A DNA stretch of 13,963 nucleotides from Pseudomonadota bacterium (GTDB lineage Bacteria > Pseudomonadota > Gammaproteobacteria > Burkholderiales > Burkholderiaceae_C), in assembly GCA_023415035.1 (NCBI GenBank), contig JAEZLX010000219.1, positions 1 to 13,963 of the forward strand. The letters run 5' to 3'. The notes under the pieces are model-generated. The model made no database searches. It was not told the origin of the DNA and saw only the letters and a list, made by a program, of their open reading frames with translations. The position numbers were made by a program, and so were the translations under genes. This document shows positions 13,784 to 13,963 of the stretch, piece by piece (position 1 is the first letter of the stretch; each line of letters starts with the position of its first letter).

Positions 13784-13963
13784 ATGAAGGTCATCGTCCC
13801 CGTCAAGCGCGTGGTGGACTACAACGTGAAGGTGCGCGTCAAGAGCGACGGCAGCGGAGTGGACATTGCGAACGTGAAGATGAGCATGAACCCGTTTGAC
13901 GAGATTGCGGTGGAAGAGGCGGTGCGTCTGAAGGAAAAGGGCGTGGCCACGGAGGTGATCGCG
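13784..13963 (+). CDS. etfB: Electron transfer flavoprotein beta subunit (3' end outside window)
   Basis: The first 60 residues are visible and match the highly conserved EtfB start: MKVIVPVKRVVDYNVKVRV, then a DG-rich turn and MSMNPFDEIAVEEAVRLKE. EtfAB is the soluble FAD/AMP heterodimer that takes electrons from acyl-CoA dehydrogenases and passes them to ETF-ubiquinone oxidoreductase. GAGGAG at 13769-13774, 9 nt before the ATG, is its ribosome site. The 151-nt gap upstream, the longest in the window, holds promoter-like boxes and two palindromes, so this gene probably begins its own regulated operon. etfA is expected beyond the right edge but is not seen. Confidence 0.96.
   Translation, partial: MKVIVPVKRVVDYNVKVRVKSDGSGVDIANVKMSMNPFDEIAVEEAVRLKEKGVATEVIA

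Noticed and set aside
1..13963. Mobile elements, tRNA/rRNA genes, CRISPR arrays or a horizontally acquired island
   Set aside because: I found no transposase, integrase, tRNA-like fold or spaced repeats, and the composition is even across the window.

Overview
This 14 kb window is gene-dense and GC-rich, with no RNA genes, mobile elements, CRISPR arrays or recent foreign DNA that I can see. It looks like core chromosome of a betaproteobacterium in the Burkholderiales. The gene order and the etfB N-terminus resemble Bordetella/Achromobacter-type Alcaligenaceae; that placement is from memory of gene families, not from a search.

Layout. (1) 1-2259, forward: the 3' part of comEC, the inner-membrane DNA-uptake channel, cut by the window's left edge. 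(2) 2316-5544, forward: a tight three-gene operon encoding a circularly permuted ATP-grasp enzyme, an alpha-E protein and a cytoplasmic transglutaminase-like protein. This trio has been predicted by comparative genomics to make or modify a peptide, but its product is unknown. (3) 5546-10543, reverse: a four-gene operon read from right to left, moxR (AAA+ ATPase), a DUF58 protein, a TgpA-type membrane transglutaminase and mltB (lytic transglycosylase), with every junction overlapping or nearly so. The stops of operons 2 and 3 face each other one base apart. (4) 10572-12333, forward and divergent from moxR by only 28 bp: a histone-deacetylase-like Zn amidohydrolase and an ECHDC3-like crotonase that lacks both usual catalytic glutamates. 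(5) 12340-13632: an MscS-family channel, 6 nt behind the crotonase. (6) 13633-13783: a 151-nt control region with promoter-like boxes and two palindromes. (7) 13784 to the right edge: the start of etfB.

How the genes work together. Two separate transglutaminase-fold systems sit tail to tail. One is cytosolic (ATP-grasp/alpha-E/transglutaminase). The other is at the envelope (MoxR/DUF58/TgpA) and is translationally coupled to a peptidoglycan-cleaving enzyme. This pairing is the most interesting part of the window: both systems have predicted chemistry but poorly known substrates. The Anbu proteasome-like peptidase that often accompanies the ATP-grasp trio is absent here, and a lytic transglycosylase operon occupies the next position.
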